A DNA stretch of 5,493 nucleotides, taken from positions 1-5,493 of the forward strand of contig CAMLOC010000288.1 in NCBI GenBank assembly GCA_946481465.1. The letters run 5' to 3'. The DNA is from an uncultured Shinella sp. GTDB lineage: Bacteria > Pseudomonadota > Alphaproteobacteria > Rhizobiales > Rhizobiaceae. Under the pieces are notes generated by a model. It was not told where the DNA came from. It searched no databases and was given only the letters and a program-made list of their open reading frames with translations. The position numbers and the translations under genes are program-made. Positions 4,215-5,493 of this stretch are shown piece by piece. The stretch's first letter is position 1; every line of letters begins with the position of its first letter.

Positions 4215-5324
4215 TCACCAGTTTTCCACCGGGCCCTTCGGCACGGGGATGGATTCGCGGGCGAAAACGGGGTCGTCGGGATCGCGCATAAAGGACGCGA
4301 CCATCGGATCGGGCCGATACTTCGGCAGCAACTCGCCGTCCTCGCCGCAAAAGCGCGCGCGCCAGGCGACGTAGTCGGCGAGCGCCTTCTCGAAGTCCGC
4401 CGCCGAGGCGATGCCGAGGATGGCCTGCTTGAAGGGCTTCGAGGGGCCGAAGCGCCGCGCATACCAAGGCGCCACGCGGCGGAAGAGCCGCGCGCCATGG
4501 GCCTCGCCGTAAAACTCGACGTAGCGGGCGAAGTGGCGGCGCAGCACGCGGACGCGTTCCTCGAAGCTCGGCTCGGGCAGGAGCTCGCCCGTGCGCAGCA
4601 GATGGTCGGTGCGCTTGAAGATCCACGGGTCGTAGAAGGCGCCGCGGCCTATGCTCACGCCGGCGCAGCCGGTCTCGGCGATCATGTGGCGCGCGGCCTC
4701 GGGCGTGGTGACGTCGCCGTTGCCGATGACGGGGATGGATCTCACCGCCTGGGCGACCGCGCGGATGCCGGCGAGGTTGACCTGCCCGGAAAAGCCCTGC
4801 GCGCGGGTGCGGCCGTGAACGAAGACGGCCGCCACTCCCGCGTCCTCGAGCACGCGCGCGAGGTCGGGCGCGGTGAGGTTTTGCTCGTCCCAGCCGAGGC
4901 GCATCTTGGCGGTCACGGGGATCTTCACGGCCGCGATCATGCCGCGCACGAGGGCGGCGGTCTTGTCCAGCTCGGTCATCATCGCGGAGCCGCCGCCGAT
5001 CTTCACCACTTTCTTCACGGGGCAGCCCATGTTGATGTCGACGGCGTCGGCGCCGAGCTCCTGGCAGATGACGGCGGCGTCGCGCATCTCCTCCGGCACG
5101 GCGCCGAAGAGCTGCACGGCCCAGGGCCGGTCGCCGGGGGCGGTGGCGACGAGCTTGAGCGCGGTCGGGTTGCGCTCGATGAGGGAGCGGGCGTTGACGA
5201 GGTCGGTGGTGGCGAAGCCGAGGCCGCCCAGCTCGCGCACGGTGAGGCGCATGGGCAGGTTCGTGTATCCGGCGAGCGGAGACAGGAACAGGTTCGAGGA
5301 GAGGGTGAGCGGGCCGAGGCGCAT
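4215..5324 (-). CDS. dusB: tRNA-dihydrouridine synthase, DusB-like
   Basis: This encodes a 369-residue FMN enzyme that reduces specific uridines in the tRNA D-loop to dihydrouridine using NADPH. Visible elements are the N-terminal barrel start SNLFLSPLAGYTNLPMR (10-26), VDINMGCPVKKVVKIGGGSAM (95-115) with the catalytic Cys101, AKMRLGW with Lys140, VHGRTRAQGFSG (169-180), the FMN phosphate-binding GNGDV (201-205), and IGRGAFYDPWIF (225-236). A helical C-terminal region follows (about 255-330), as in the family, plus a tail ending PKGPVENW that I cannot match. The length is a little above the usual 320-350. I chose ATG 5324 because it aligns with the family start (MRLGPLTLSSNLFLSPLAGY). The frame remains open to ATG 5477, which has a good Shine-Dalgarno but adds 51 Arg/Ala/Pro-rich residues. 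The gene converges with the proline-rich membrane protein gene. The subgroup call (DusB rather than another Dus) is by overall pattern. Confidence 0.93.
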   Translation of the reverse strand: MRLGPLTLSSNLFLSPLAGYTNLPMRLTVRELGGLGFATTDLVNARSLIERNPTALKLVATAPGDRPWAVQLFGAVPEEMRDAAVICQELGADAVDINMGCPVKKVVKIGGGSAMMTELDKTAALVRGMIAAVKIPVTAKMRLGWDEQNLTAPDLARVLEDAGVAAVFVHGRTRAQGFSGQVNLAGIRAVAQAVRSIPVIGNGDVTTPEAARHMIAETGCAGVSIGRGAFYDPWIFKRTDHLLRTGELLPEPSFEERVRVLRRHFARYVEFYGEAHGARLFRRVAPWYARRFGPSKPFKQAILGIASAADFEKALADYVAWRARFCGEDGELLPKYRPDPMVASFMRDPDDPVFARESIPVPKGPVENW

Positions 5325-5344
5325 GCGGGCGGGGAGCAGGCAAG

Positions 5345-5364
5345 GCCGCGCGGGGGCGCGCGGC
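5345..5364. repeat. Strong G+C hairpin upstream of dusB
   Basis: GCCGCGCG (5345-5352) and CGCGCGGC (5357-5364) form a perfect 8-pair stem with a 4-base loop, 20 bases upstream of the preferred dusB ATG. In mRNA this would be very stable and could affect initiation at 5324 if translation starts there. It may also just reflect G+C bias. Confidence 0.45.
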
Positions 5365-5477
5365 AAGCGTCGGCGCTCCGATGCTCCGGCAAATGGCGAA
5401 CGACCGGGCGGGCGAGCGGCCCGATTTGCGTCCCGCCGCGAAATATCCAGCCTGTGGGCATGAAGCTCCGCCGCCAT

Positions 5478-5488
5478 CGCAGTCTCCT
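5478..5488 (-). promoter_or_regulatory. Shine-Dalgarno for the upstream dusB start
   Basis: On the minus strand AGGAG (5488-5484) precedes the ATG at 5477 by six bases. It is the best-placed Shine-Dalgarno found for any gene start in the window. It argues either for a longer DusB or for a short leader peptide in the same frame. Confidence 0.45.
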
Positions 5489-5493
5489 GGCCG

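Noticed and set aside
3815..4498. Minus-strand open frame overlapping the end of the membrane protein gene and the end of dusB
   Set aside because: It overlaps two well-supported genes and its composition is that of a shadow frame; only the short HTH-like part in the gap is kept, as a possible remnant.
4873..5463. Plus-strand open frame opposite dusB
   Set aside because: It is an antisense shadow of a clear enzyme gene, with no motif of its own.

Overview
The window is G+C-rich bacterial chromosome with seven supportable protein genes and no sign of a phage, insertion sequence, CRISPR array, tRNA or rRNA. The gene mix suggests Verrucomicrobiota, perhaps an Opitutaceae-like organism: a DUF5069 protein, a bacterial RRM protein with a Gly/Arg-rich tail, a very proline-rich single-pass membrane protein, and almost no Shine-Dalgarno sequences. 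This placement is by inspection of protein families only; no database search was made.

Left part (about 38-1369, minus strand): three genes in a row, in transcription order a small two-helix membrane protein, a DUF5069 protein and a gluconokinase of the GntK type. The last two overlap by 4 bases (GTGA), so they are probably translationally coupled. The kinase P-loop reads GKN where GKS/T is expected.

Middle (1370-2553, plus strand): an Hsp15-like S4-domain protein diverges from the left cluster across a 73-base gap. A 211-base gene-free leader follows, then a 129-residue RRM protein and a textbook intrinsic terminator. The leader is well below its neighbours in G+C and folds into several hairpins. 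In the last one an 11-pair helix with one bulge and a closing G.U ties up the bases just before the RRM start codon, together with its A and U. This is the best candidate in the window for an undescribed regulatory element, possibly an autoregulatory or temperature-sensing mRNA leader.

Right part (2592-5493): a 472-residue plus-strand membrane protein has a roughly 259-residue Pro/Ala-rich cytoplasmic region, one transmembrane helix, a Pro/Ala-rich linker and a small C-terminal domain that faintly resembles GspB/GspC-type secretion domains. It converges on a complete dusB gene on the minus strand. The 204-base gap between them holds a plus-strand hairpin and what looks like a frameshifted remnant of a Fis-type helix-turn-helix, in the same orientation as dusB. 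That recalls the dusB-fis gene order of gammaproteobacteria, but the remnant call is tentative.

Two themes recur. Three genes concern RNA (the S4 protein, the RRM protein and tRNA dihydrouridine synthase), and gluconokinase feeds gluconate into the pentose phosphate and Entner-Doudoroff routes. Otherwise these look like ordinary housekeeping neighbours rather than one dedicated system.
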